Shown here one piece after another: positions 38,640 through 49,500 of a DNA stretch of 64,000 nt (the stretch's first letter is position 1; every line of letters starts with the position of its first letter). The notes below the pieces were generated by a model, which saw nothing but the letters and a program-made list of their open reading frames with translations, was not told the origin of the DNA and searched no databases. The stretch comes from Aphis gossypii (lineage: Eukaryota > Arthropoda > Insecta > Hemiptera > Aphididae): positions 70,216,604 to 70,280,603 of the forward strand of contig NC_065531.1 in assembly GCF_020184175.1 (NCBI RefSeq), read 5' to 3'. The position numbers and the translations under genes were made by a program.

Positions 38640-39187
38640 TTGTATGCGTTGTATTAATTAAACATACACATATGCGATATGCACATGTATGAGTGCGTAA
38701 TTTTACGAGTTATAAAATTTATAATGGGTCATGATTCGAAATAATGCATATGTTTTACAAAAAAACGCAAAAAACATGAATAATCCCTTTAATATTACGC
38801 GGGTTAAAGTAGCATCCTTAACATACGCAGCGCCATCTATGGCCGTTTAATCTTGCGACTCTTCATGATTCAATGGTATCACCACAGTATTATCAGTTAT
38901 CACAAAACTTTATCAATACTCATGATAATAATTGTAAATACTAAACTACTAAAGAATATTATGTACTATAACAAAAATAAAGCTTACAATTACCAATTTA
39001 CAAAAAAATAAGGTATTAAAAGTTACAGTATTTATATTGAACAATTTAAACAGTCAACTTTAAAGTTTAATATCAATAAATTACAACTACAAACATTATA
39101 ACGTTTTCTAATCAATTAACACTTATTAAGTATTAATTACTGTTCTAGTATTAACTATATTGAGTTTGACACCTTATTGAAATTGAA
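38640..39187 (+). promoter_or_regulatory. CIAO2B upstream region with a CTCF/YY1-like site
   Basis: At 38828-38842 the sequence CAGCGCCATCTATGG is read on the other strand as AGATGGCGC. This fits the core of insect CTCF sites (AGRKGGCRS) and is also near the YY1/Pho core ATGGC. It lies about 350 bp upstream of the CIAO2B ATG. The rest is AT-rich, and no TATA box stands out. Function is inferred from the motif alone. Confidence 0.25.
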
Positions 39188-40928
39188 ATGGGTTTAGACA
39201 ATGAAAACCCAACTTTATTTGACAAAAGCGAAGAGAGGAAAGTTAGTGAAAAAGAATTAGATGACAATGAAGCTGAAGAGTTTGATTCAAGGGAAATCTT
39301 TGGTAAATTAATTTTAGCAATTATGAATAATACATTTTCTTTATTACAAAAGGGACTATTATGGTTTTTTTTTTTTAAATATTAGATTTGATTAGAGGAA
39401 TAACAGATCCAGAACATCCACTGTCACTTGAAGAATTAAGAGTTGTTGATCAAAGTTTAATTGAGGTAACTATTCTCTAAACTCTAAAGTATAAACAATA
39501 ATAACCCATGTAAATGTAAGGAAATGGTCATATTGTTTCCCCCCCCATGTCAGCAGTTATAGAAAAAAAAAATAATAACCAACTATTAACTAAAACTTTC
39601 AAATGAATTCCATATTATGTTTATATTTACAAATTTTGATTATTAAGTAGGTAGTTATAATATTTTTTTTTGTTTTTAATTATTTTAAAACTGCAATTAA
39701 CTCATTTAATCTTTATGTTTTTACATCTTATTACTGAGTTGTATTATATTAAAGTTACTGAACAATGATTTTAAACCAGTTAAAAACCAATAGGTATAAT
39801 GTTTTAACTTTAATCACTAATATTTTGTTTTTAAGTATCTACTATAGTACTATAATTATGAATAATTTATGAAACATTAAAACAATAATTTTCATTGTAG
39901 TTATCTTTTTCAATTGTTTTCATTTAAAAACTTCTTAATACTTAATTGTTATTAGTGTTATAGACTCATTTGATTATCAACGTTAAGAACTAATAATTTT
40001 GAATTAGTATATTAAATAAAAAATGGTTTCAATGAAAATCTTGGATTTATAACCTAGAATTTATTGGTATTAGAAGACGTATTCAGTATTGATAAATCTT
40101 TATTCTAAAATGTTAATATTGATTGTTTATTAATAAATCATAGTACCATCAACTTACTATACATATTACTTACTTCATTTATGACCCATGATAGTTATAT
40201 TTTATATTTAAATTATTCAATATAAAATTAGTTAATTTTAAATTTTAATCTTTTTATGTCAAAATATGGACTAAATAATATAATAATATAATCTATATAC
40301 TCACTTTATAACATTGTGGTTCTTAAGTTAGAGTCCATATTTTTCTAGACAGACATTGTGTATGTATATTTTTTCTAAATTTTTGTTTTTTGTTTTTTTG
40401 TGTATTTAAATATTCTAAAAAAAAAAAAGTTGAACATTCAATAATTTTGTAAATTTTGCAGTGTCTATACACCAATGCATTACGTGTAACTGTAGTCTGT
40501 AACTTACAAAATATAGAGAATATTTGTCTTACAACTTGAATTTTTATATGTACAACAGAACTCTACTGGAAGTTTAATGTTTTATTATATTTTTAATAAT
40601 TTTATGTTTAATGATGATTCTAAAATATCTTGTATTATTAAAATGTATTTTAATGTTATAGGTTGAAGATAGTATTAATACAGTAAAAGTATTATTTACA
40701 CCAACTATTCCTCATTGCAGTATGGCTACATTAATTGGATTGTCTATTAAAGTTCGACTTTTATGGTGTCTTCCACCACGCTTTAAAATATCTGTTACCA
40801 TAACACCAGGTACTCATGCATCCGAACACGCCATCAATAAGCAATTAGATGATAAAGAAAGAGTGGCAGCAGCGTTGGAGAATACACATTTATCAACAGT
40901 CTTAAATAAATGTATAGCTACTGCATAG
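39188..40928 (+). CDS. CIAO2B: CIAO2B/MIP18-family cytosolic iron-sulfur assembly protein
   Basis: Three exons, 39188-39302, 39386-39465 and 40662-40928, with GT/AG junctions in register, encode 153 residues. That is the usual size for the family. After a short acidic N-terminus (about 1-35) comes the DUF59 domain: DLIRGITDPEHPLSLEEL (39-56), then TPTIPHCSMATLIGLSIKV (78-96) with the reactive cysteine C84, and ITPGTHASEHAINKQL plus DDKERVAAALENTHL (112-142). All are near-verbatim family signatures. In other animals this protein (galla-2 in Drosophila) acts with CIAO1 and MMS19 to deliver 4Fe-4S clusters to cytosolic and nuclear apoproteins such as DNA polymerases and helicases. The ATG at 39188 is the first in frame, after AT-rich leader sequence. 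AATAAA at about 41005 is a plausible polyadenylation signal. The extended HCSMATLIGLSIKV and the ending favour CIAO2B over CIAO2A. Confidence 0.95.
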
Positions 40929-42130
40929 ATAATTACTATTTTAGTCTAAAATGTTTCTTTGACCTAAAAGATTAAACATGTATATGTACATAAATATAAT
41001 CATGAATAAATCATATATATATTAATAATATATTATTCACAATATCAAACATTAACCACACTAATACATAATGCATTAATCATCCTTTTTTATGTTTTCA
41101 ACCATTTTTAAATTATATCAGTCTGAATCTTAAGTCAATAGTATTGACTCAATACTGTTTGATCATTTGAACTCCGTCACTCCGATGATCTAAACGTTCC
41201 CTTCTTTAAATTTTTTTGCCACATTGAAAAATAATGTATTAAGTTATTTTAAGTATGATGTATGTTAATAAAACTATTAGGTACCAATTTTTTACACTTT
41301 TTAATTTTCCACTAACTAATTTTACTTTTTTGAGTTAAGTTTTTCTACTTTTCTCTTTTTTACATAATATTAAAATAATTTGTTAAACTTAGCGTTTTCA
41401 AAAATAATACTTGGCCAAGTAAAATAAAGTTAGTAGATGACCAGTATAAAATAAACTTATTGCTTAAAAACATGAAATGAAAATTTTATTGTGTGATGTA
41501 ACTATGTGAGATTAACAATAAAGCTTAGTACCATATAATTATACAAACGACTTTCTCTAGAACTTTTATGCCAAGTTATTATACCTAAGCTATTTGTTAT
41601 TATAAATATAACTCACATTCAGTATTATCAAATGTGAACTAGGTATGTTGAGTTTACTATGCAAAGTTAATATTATGGTATTTTGTAAATGTGTATTTAT
41701 ACAGTAACTACAAATTACAATTTAGTAAAACCTTAATAATAATGTATTATATATCTATTTCTATAATAAATGCAAAGAAGTAAATAGTACACTACACCAT
41801 AATTGTTGGATATAGAAACAAAACAACATTTCAAACTAATGCTAGGTATCTAAAGGTATTAAATAATAAGATAATACTTTTAAAATATTCACATAAAAAC
41901 ATCCTATCTCAGTTGATTTAATTGGAGAATTAAACATCAAACAACATTCATGAAATTTACCATTTTAGTAATTTCAATATTTACCAGAGTTGGGATATGG
42001 AATAATTTTTTTTCACTGAAATAACATTATTTGAATTTAATAAAAAGTTATTATCTTTTAAGTTTTTATAGAATATCAAGAATTTTTGTAAAATTATTGA
42101 ATCATAATGAGTAACTTAACAAATTATTTC
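40929..42130. other. AT-rich intergenic sequence after CIAO2B
   Basis: The start holds the CIAO2B 3' UTR. Nothing else recognised. Confidence 0.35.
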
Positions 42131-42134
42131 CGTA

Positions 42135-42508
42135 CAGGGGCCCATAATAACCTATTTCATTTTTCAAGATTGGATAAGTAATATCAGTGTTTAGATTATT
42201 AAATGTATTGTTTTCAATTGCTCTGTTATACATATCCTCCTAAGGAGTAAGGTATAATTAGCATTTTTTGCAATTCTTTATAGAAATCCTAAGTAATTCT
42301 CATATTTGAATGTAGTTTTACAGAATTTGGTACATGAATGAGTCTGTGAACATAGATAATAATTTATGGTATCCTCTCATACCTACGACCTATCAACAAA
42401 AGACCAAACCGTATTATTTGCAACACCATTAAAAAGAATTCATGTCTTATCAGACATCATTAATAGTATAGCCTAATGCAAAATAAGGGCAATGGCCAAT
42501 GGGCCCTG
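42135..42508. mobile_element. possible small hAT-like element
   Basis: Inverted ends CAGGGGCCCATAATAACC and GGCCAATGGGCCCTG. No matching 8-bp flanks were found. A second CAGGGGTGAACGCAG terminus follows at about 42568, so this is transposon-rich ground. A 90-codon ORF running from one to the other is taken as incidental. Confidence 0.35.
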
Positions 42509-43049
42509 TGTATAGAAGAAATCGTCGGAACTCTGAAGCCTTCCAAAACTTCATATTTTTTACTCGCAGGGGTGAACGCAGAAAATAAGCTCAGAGGGTG
42601 CAAAATTAAATGCATGTTATATATTCACATACTCGCAATAACATTATGTTATTTTAGAAGAACTAAGATGATCAAAAATATTATTAATATTATTTGCGCA
42701 GTAAGTGATTTACTAATGCGGGCAATTATGAACTCCGAAATTTTATAAAATAAAGTTATGAATCTCGCGTGCACAATGATTTTTTTGTTTATTAAAAAAT
42801 GTCAGTGGGCGCCTGTTTTCTAGTAGGTACCTAATCCAAGTTATTTACAAAATTCAGAAATCAGAGGATAAATATTGTTCAAGAACCGACAAACCAAAAT
42901 TAATTAAATCTATGTTTACAGATAGAAGTCGTATATGGTATAGGTAAGCGTAAGTTTTAAACCTTTTAACCAGAAGCTTATAATATTTTTTTTTAACTCC
43001 TTGACAAATATTGTGCATATATTCGAGTACTGCTATATTAGGTAGTTAC
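42509..43049. other. transposon-end debris and AT-rich sequence
   Basis: The CAGGGGTGAACGCAGAAAAT terminus at about 42568 faces a CAGTGGGCGCCTG-like end near 42803; their pairing is weak. No gene recognised. Confidence 0.25.
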
Positions 43050-43301
43050 CTATATGTAAATATCAAATATTTTTAATAGGTTTTCACCAGTTTCACCTCT
43101 GTGGTAATATTCATCTAATTTTTCTCTAAATGATTCATTTATTCGTAAGGAACAATTAATATCTAAATAGGACGAAAGATTATTAATAAAAGAACCTTCT
43201 ATAATACAAGAATAATTATACGAATGGTAGACATTATGTCCCTTAAAGTTCAATAAAAAAGTCTTATCTGGGTCTACGCACAGCTTGACTACAAAAATCA
43301 C
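43050..43301 (-). CDS. orphan exon-like ORF, unknown protein
   Basis: An 83-codon open frame on the minus strand with a balanced, soluble-protein-like composition. It has VKLCVDPDKTFLLNFKGHN at the N-terminal end, and ESFREKLDEYYHRGETGENL then KIFDIYI-stop at the C-terminal end. It differs from the Ile/Tyr/Phe-rich chance ORFs around it. There is no ATG at the start. A T-rich tract and AG (TTTATCGAAG) lie just upstream, so it could be a terminal exon or a fragment of a transposon- or gene-derived copy. No family recognised, and no other exons found on the minus strand up to 44.6 kb. Confidence 0.25.
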   Translation of the reverse strand: MIFVVKLCVDPDKTFLLNFKGHNVYHSYNYSCIIEGSFINNLSSYLDINCSLRINESFREKLDEYYHRGETGENLLKIFDIYI

Positions 43302-44640
43302 TTCGATAAAAAAAAAAAATAAATAATAGGTAATAAAATAGGACAGTTACGAAAAACAAGACTAAATGAGTTATTTAATTCCGAATGAAAAAATAGAACA
43401 CAAAGTCAAAAAACGATACAATTTTGTTTAAAATAGGGATGTATAGTCATCCTAGAGTAGTGACCTCAAAAAATTGTGAATTACTGATGGGTTAGTTGAT
43501 AAATTATTATTTAAAAATCAATAAACCTCTATCGCTGCGTCTTCTAAACAATTTGAAAGTCAAATATTGGGGATTTTCTTTCCTATTTTATTGACCATAA
43601 CTCCAGTATTTCTCTGTCAGATGAAATATACCAATTTTCGAGAAAATATATAGATATTTCTTTATTTTGTAATAATTCAAAATCAAATAATATAACCGTG
43701 TAAATTTGAAATTTTCATCATGAGCTTAGGTAGGTATATTATAATTTATAATAATGTTCTATTTATGATACAATTTTTAAAATATTTTGACTCTTGTGGA
43801 GCTACTTATAGATACTTGATATTTTAGAATTTCTTTTTCAAACGTCAACATACCTACAATTATTTATCGAGTCAAGATTTTTGAGAATATTATAAAAAAT
43901 TCATATAAGTTATTCTTATATCAGTTATATCTATTTTAAAATATTAAAAATACCCTAGTGGCCCTACTATATAGTAGGTATATACACATTTTTATATACA
44001 TTTTAAATGTTATCATAATTACTTCAATTTATAAACTAAGAGTCGTATTTTGTAGTAACAAATGTATAGTATCTTCAATTTTTATACCTAAGGTTTCAAA
44101 ATTTAATACAGTGTTCCAAGTTCCCCGTAGGCTGAACTTCTGAAGTAATTCATACCGAAATTAAAAAAATCTAAATACGGCCCGCTGTATTGTTATAAAT
44201 TATAATTGTAAGTATAATTATTTTTAGATTCTAAGCAGAGCGATAAATCATTTTAACGACATCGGATATTCGGTATACGCGTGACAAGCTGGGCCTATGA
44301 GCATATTATGCTGGTTAATGGTTATTCTGTTATAAGTACTCAAGGTAATTATAATAATTAATATAACGTATTATAATTACCTTGGTTATACTGTAGTGGA
44401 AAAAGTTTTACAATATGAACTTTGAAACTTGATATTTTAATATTATTATTAATTAATAATAATATTATTTCATTGGGTTCAAATTTCAAATTGGTCGAAA
44501 TTCTTGATCGCTTAGTGCGGTATGTAAATTAACTGTGGTACCAGCTAGTCCCTGTAAGTCATAAATAAATTTTCATAGTCGTAAATAAATAAATTTTTCC
44601 ACAAAATAAATCAAATTTATTTATTTAGGTAATTATTTTC
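43302..44640. other. AT-rich sequence with repeat remnants and a perfect hairpin
   Basis: The word TTTTTAGATTCTAAGCAGAG near 44222 resembles a dispersed repeat also near 29930. At 44341-44384 a 15-bp perfect stem (CAAGGTAATTATAAT with ATTATAATTACCTTG) encloses a 14-nt loop. No gene recognised. Confidence 0.35.
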
Positions 44641-45310
44641 ATTTACCGTTTGTACTCCTCTGCGATTGTACTACGGGACGATGACAATACTGTTGGTACG
44701 CCTGCTGACGGTCGTCGACGATGCGATGCTGCACAGCTGAGCTGTTGCTGCAGCAGGCTGCTAACACAGACAGTATTAATTGCGGTCTCTGACCACTGAT
44801 AACGTCTATTGCTATTTTGATAACATTACATCTTCTTTAGTTATATCACTTATATCGCGTTTCTGAGTAGTAAAATTACTTACCACCAAGGCACCTACGA
44901 AAAATGATTAATACGTTATTAATATTACAATAAATTAGTATTTACTTTTTTGCACGCGCTCCCTGCACCTATTTATATGGTACCCAAACACTACAGTCTT
45001 CGCGTCGTATAAAATGAGGTACAGACATCCGACGTGCACAATGTGTTTTACGCCAACATTCCGCACCGCAGTTTGGTGCACGTCCGAAAATAACGCAAGC
45101 GATGTGTGCTTTTATTCATTTTATTCTAATTTTTTGATCAATATAGCAGTCGACAAAAACACCCATCTACGTCGTAAGGTTCTCAGTGGTACGGAAGACG
45201 GTGTTACCTGACCCGCCACCGCCGGACATACAGTACATCGAATCGCCAAAATTGTCCGTCGTCCCTCGTCCGTTGGTCACAATTTCGAAAAGAAATATTA
45301 TCAGGTTGGC
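44640..45310 (+). promoter_or_regulatory. CpG-rich island, likely NAA35 promoter
   Basis: Third CpG-rich segment, lying upstream of NAA35. A TATA-like TATAAAA is at about 45008-45014. A strong donor GTC|GTAAGG at 45174 could end a non-coding first exon, needed because the coding exon at 46586 begins with a splice acceptor (TTTTCAG). A minus-strand donor-like GTG|GTAAGT near 44885 hints at divergent transcription. The 65-codon ORF starting inside the TATA-proximal sequence is not considered a gene. Confidence 0.45.
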
Positions 45311-45610
45311 ATATTTTGACTCCCATTATTGTCCAATATTGCGCTGTTTAGAAAAGTAGCAAAATACACTTACAATTCTTTTCAGTAAACTTGTTTATAG
45401 TTCTGAAATCAAAATTAAAAAAACTATTTATATCAAATATAATATACCTATGTATTTTTTATTAATTTAAAAACAAATTCTTACAATTTGAACAAAATAT
45501 GCAATAAATATAATAAGAAAATATTATGGGAAAGAATCTGAAACTGTGGTGGGGAAGTCGCCCTGTAGTAGTACCCTACAGATCATATGATAAAAAAATA
45601 TTTTTAATCT

Positions 45611-45885
45611 TATTTATCATTATTTTTTTATTAAATTGTCGATGACCTATGTTCTATTACAAATATTTTAAATTATATACTATGTTGCAAAGGCTGGTAT
45701 AATGGGTGGGTCATTGTTTAAACACTTTACTTAAGGTTTGAAATATGCTTGGAACTCTGTTGGACATCAGTAACTTCGAATAAAGTTTTTGTTTTAGCTG
45801 TTTATTTGAATGCATTAATTAGTGTTTGTTAATAGATGATTTACATCTGTAGTCTAGAGTATAATATTATAATGCTTTTGATAGT
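45611..45885. repeat. NAA35 upstream block U1, copied at 58658-58955
   Basis: ATTGTCGATGA, GGGTGGGTCATT, TTAAGGTTTGAAATAT, GGACATC.GTAACTTC and ATTAGTGTTTGTTA occur in the same order and spacing in both places, with clear divergence between the two. Confidence 0.75.
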
Positions 45886-45894
45886 AAATTTTAC

Positions 45895-46230
45895 ATATTA
45901 TCATTACTAAATTTATAAACATTTCGGAATGTGTGATGCATTCATATTTACAAAACATGGTCGGTTCCACTCATTTTGTCCGTTCCATGAATAAGTTCGG
46001 TTAAATATTGAAATTACTGTTAAACGGATCATCGTTCAACACTAATGTCGTCCAGTCACCATAAAAAGGTCGGAATCATTTGAATGAAAAAGTATAACCG
46101 ATTAATAAGTTTGAAGTAAATTTGAATTTCTTACTACCCAACACATGATCATTGTACCTATATAATTTTATTTTTTATAAAATTAATATGTTGTATGGAC
46201 AATGCACATTTAAAAATTATATAGTAGGCT
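45895..46230. repeat. NAA35 upstream block U2, copied at 62582-63030
   Basis: Shares ATGCATTCATATTTACAA, CATGGTCGGTTCCA, GGATCATTGTTCA-like, CATTTGAA.G.AAAAGTATAACC and GTATGTTGTA.GGACAA with the downstream copy. The downstream copy holds about 150 extra bases in the middle. The first 50 bp (CGGAATGTGTGATGCATTCA) also match the inverted arm of the hairpin family. Confidence 0.7.
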
Positions 46231-46586
46231 CTCTCAAGGTGAACAGTTCAGAAGTACTAAAACAATGCATGTTTCAGAAGGGCCCCAAATAATACCATGT
46301 TCATTAAATTAAAAAAAAAATTGTTAAATATTATTATATCAACCACAAATATTAACAATTAAGTAAAATAAATTATATCTTATACCTACAAGATTTTTTT
46401 GATTTAATTACATAATATCTATACTTTTTAAGCTAGTAAACATAAACATAAAATACAATTTTTTAGTGTTTAATTTAAACTCTGGGAAATAAGCATATAA
46501 TTTTGCCTCTATGTATTTATAATTTTAACTCACTAATGAATTATATGTTCTAAATTTATATTAGTAAAAACTTATTAATTTTCAGA

Positions 46587-49500
46587 ATGGAGACTGACTG
46601 TAAATCAATTTCAAATCAAAAAAATGAATCTACTCCTAATCCAAGTTATAATTGGAAGGATGTTACTCCAGAATTTTTTGATTCAATCAAAGGTAATATA
46701 ATATTATTATTGTCTTGCAGAATGAATATATCAATATTTTTGTAGGTTTTTTCATTTTACCCCACTATTTTATAAGGTCTTTACTCCCATTTCATCTAAT
46801 GACTCCTATCTACTAAATATTTATTAATGTTGTAAAAAATAGGTGACATATCATGGCAGAAATCTTTTTTGTATAATATAGTGTAAATTGTTATTTAAAA
46901 GGATCATTGGTTGTATAAATATTATATTTGAGTTCTTACTAATAATTAGAATTGATAATTATTGTTCAATTAAAGCAACTATCTTTTTTTTTTTAAAACT
47001 TAATAGATGAAAAAAAATGTATTTGAAAAATTCAAGCTGCAAAATTAAAACTATTTTAGATACAAAAAAAAAAATAATAATAATAATTATGATTGTATTA
47101 ATATTCATAATTGAATAAAATATATCCATTAAATATAAAAAGTCTGATTTATCTTTAGTTTTGATGTTAGTTTATACATTTCGGTAACTATATTCTAAAA
47201 TACAAAATACTTATTTTTAATGGAGATTTGTGTAAGAACTATTCATTCTAAATCTTAACTTTATTAAATCTGTTGTTTAAATGGTTACTATTAAAATTCA
47301 TGAGGATGAGATATAATTAAATATTTATACATTATTGTTTTTTTATGTATATTTATTTTTAATATATAAATATAAATTTTGTTTATTTCAGAGTTAGAAT
47401 TAGGCGAACTTTTACATGGCTACTTTTTTGGTTTGTTTGAAGCAATGTCAGCCATTGAAATAATGGATCCCAAAATGGATGCTGGAATGATGTGCAATCG
47501 TGAATCAAAAGCAATAAAAGTAAAACTAATGTTTATTATATTATATTTATATATTCCTTAATTAATTAATAAATCAGTAAAAAAAATGATAATAGCTCAG
47601 TGTTACACATATATTTTACATATTGAATACAGTAAAACTTGTTTAAGATGCTTCCAGTAATACACTTGTTGACAGTATTAATAAAACATTTTTTTAAATT
47701 AGTTTCTTGAAAATAGTCTTTAATGGGTTTTTCTGTATATTAAATATGTTTAAATTATAATTATGTATATTCATGTTTATTATGAAATATAATTACAGTT
47801 AAAAGATTTGAAATTAAGTGACCTTTCTGTGTCTGAACAAATATCGATAATAGATGTTACATTAGCTTGTCTTGTATCATGGCTTGAAGGGCATTCTTTA
47901 GCACAAACAGTGTTCACAAATCTTTATTTTCAAAAGCCATATGAAATTGAAGTTGTTCCGTTGAAAGCATTTTGTATATGCATTTATAAAATTATTGAAG
48001 AAATTAGGGACTTTGCTAACAGGTTAGTAATTTAGTAATTAGTAAATTGTATGTTGTGTACCATAAATAACATATAATTATACCAGGTTTTCAAAAAGTT
48101 TAAAAATCCTTAATTACTGTATGCATATTTTAATACACACTATTATAGATAATATTGCTATACATTTATTATATAAAATAAATATTTAATAATTTTAATA
48201 ATTATATCATATTATCGGTTATCAGTCCTTATTAGACTAATGACTGTTTCCAAATTTTTTAAACGCTGTATAATAATTGATGTAATAGCATATCATTATG
48301 TTCTACAGGGCACAAGTTTTTGAAGAAGAAGATTTTCAACCTGCGCTTTATAACTATCATTATTTTAATGAGATTTCTGTCACTCGTGTGATTGGTATGA
48401 TGAGAGAAGTTGATGAGTCTATAAGTCATAAATTAAAATCAAATGCAAATAGTGATGAAGTATAGAACATGCATTATTATTAGTAAGCATTATTTAAGTT
48501 TTAAACAATTTTTTTTTTTACAGAATGAATCCTATATTGCATTAAATACACGAATTAAGTTTGTTAGACTTTTTTTTCAAATTTTACTTTCTTTTAATCG
48601 ACGTGAGAATCATTCAAGTTCAATGGGAGAGACTCAGAGGTTGTTAACTACTTGTGGATTATTGATTCCTTCTTTAATAAACACTGTGGATAAAGGAGTT
48701 CCCAAAGTTGGCAGTGAGAAAACATCAAACTATTCCAATTTTATGTTCTATTCTTTTTTTTTATTTATATATTTATTTTTCAGACTGGTGTTATGATTTG
48801 GGCTTTGATCCACTAATAAATCAAAAATTGTTACCGCCTACATTTCCTCGTTATACAAAAATTAAACCAGCTGATGAAGCTTATGTTTATTTTGATTCAT
48901 TGTTAACAAGACTGAAACAAATTTGTAAACTGACAAATTGTGTTACTTATATTAGTGCTTTGGTATATTTTGCAATCATAATACATTATATTATTATATA
49001 AGTATTGAATGTAATTTAGTTCTGTTCATGATATTTTTTTTAGGAATGTTTTATTGAACTTGGTCACAATAATCACTTATGTATTGTATCAAGATCGATT
49101 ATGCAAACTCTATATTTTCCTCAAACTAACCGAGTATTTGGTACTCAGGATTTTGAGGATTGTCTTAAAGAATGGGCTAAAGCATTTATAGCACCACCAT
49201 CACTTATACCACGCTTAAATATTTTATCAAATTCTCAAGTAATATTTATACTTTCTACCTTTCTAATACAAATAAGATTAAAATAATATGAATTAATTAC
49301 TTTTTTTAGGCTAAGGACTGTATACATAATTTTTTTGACCATTGCACTCGTCCATTTGCTGGGTTGATACAAATTTGTGGCCATAATAAAGCTAGACAAA
49401 GAGATAAATTAGCACATCTTATGGAAGATTTTTCAGCACTACAAGATGAGGTACATTCTTAAAATCAATACATTTTAATATTAATATTGTAACTTATTGT

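Noticed and set aside
42476..42748. 90-codon plus-strand ORF
   Set aside because: It starts inside one transposon end (ATGGGCCCTG) and runs through another (CAGGGGTGAACGCAG), so it is a chance frame across repeats.
45014..45211. 65-codon ORF in the NAA35 CpG island
   Set aside because: Its start overlaps the TATA-like box, so it would lie upstream of any transcript from that box, and the translation resembles no known protein.
49101..49286. Short plus-strand ORFs within the NAA35 region that start at internal ATGs
   Set aside because: They are single exons of NAA35 read on into introns; the spliced model explains them.
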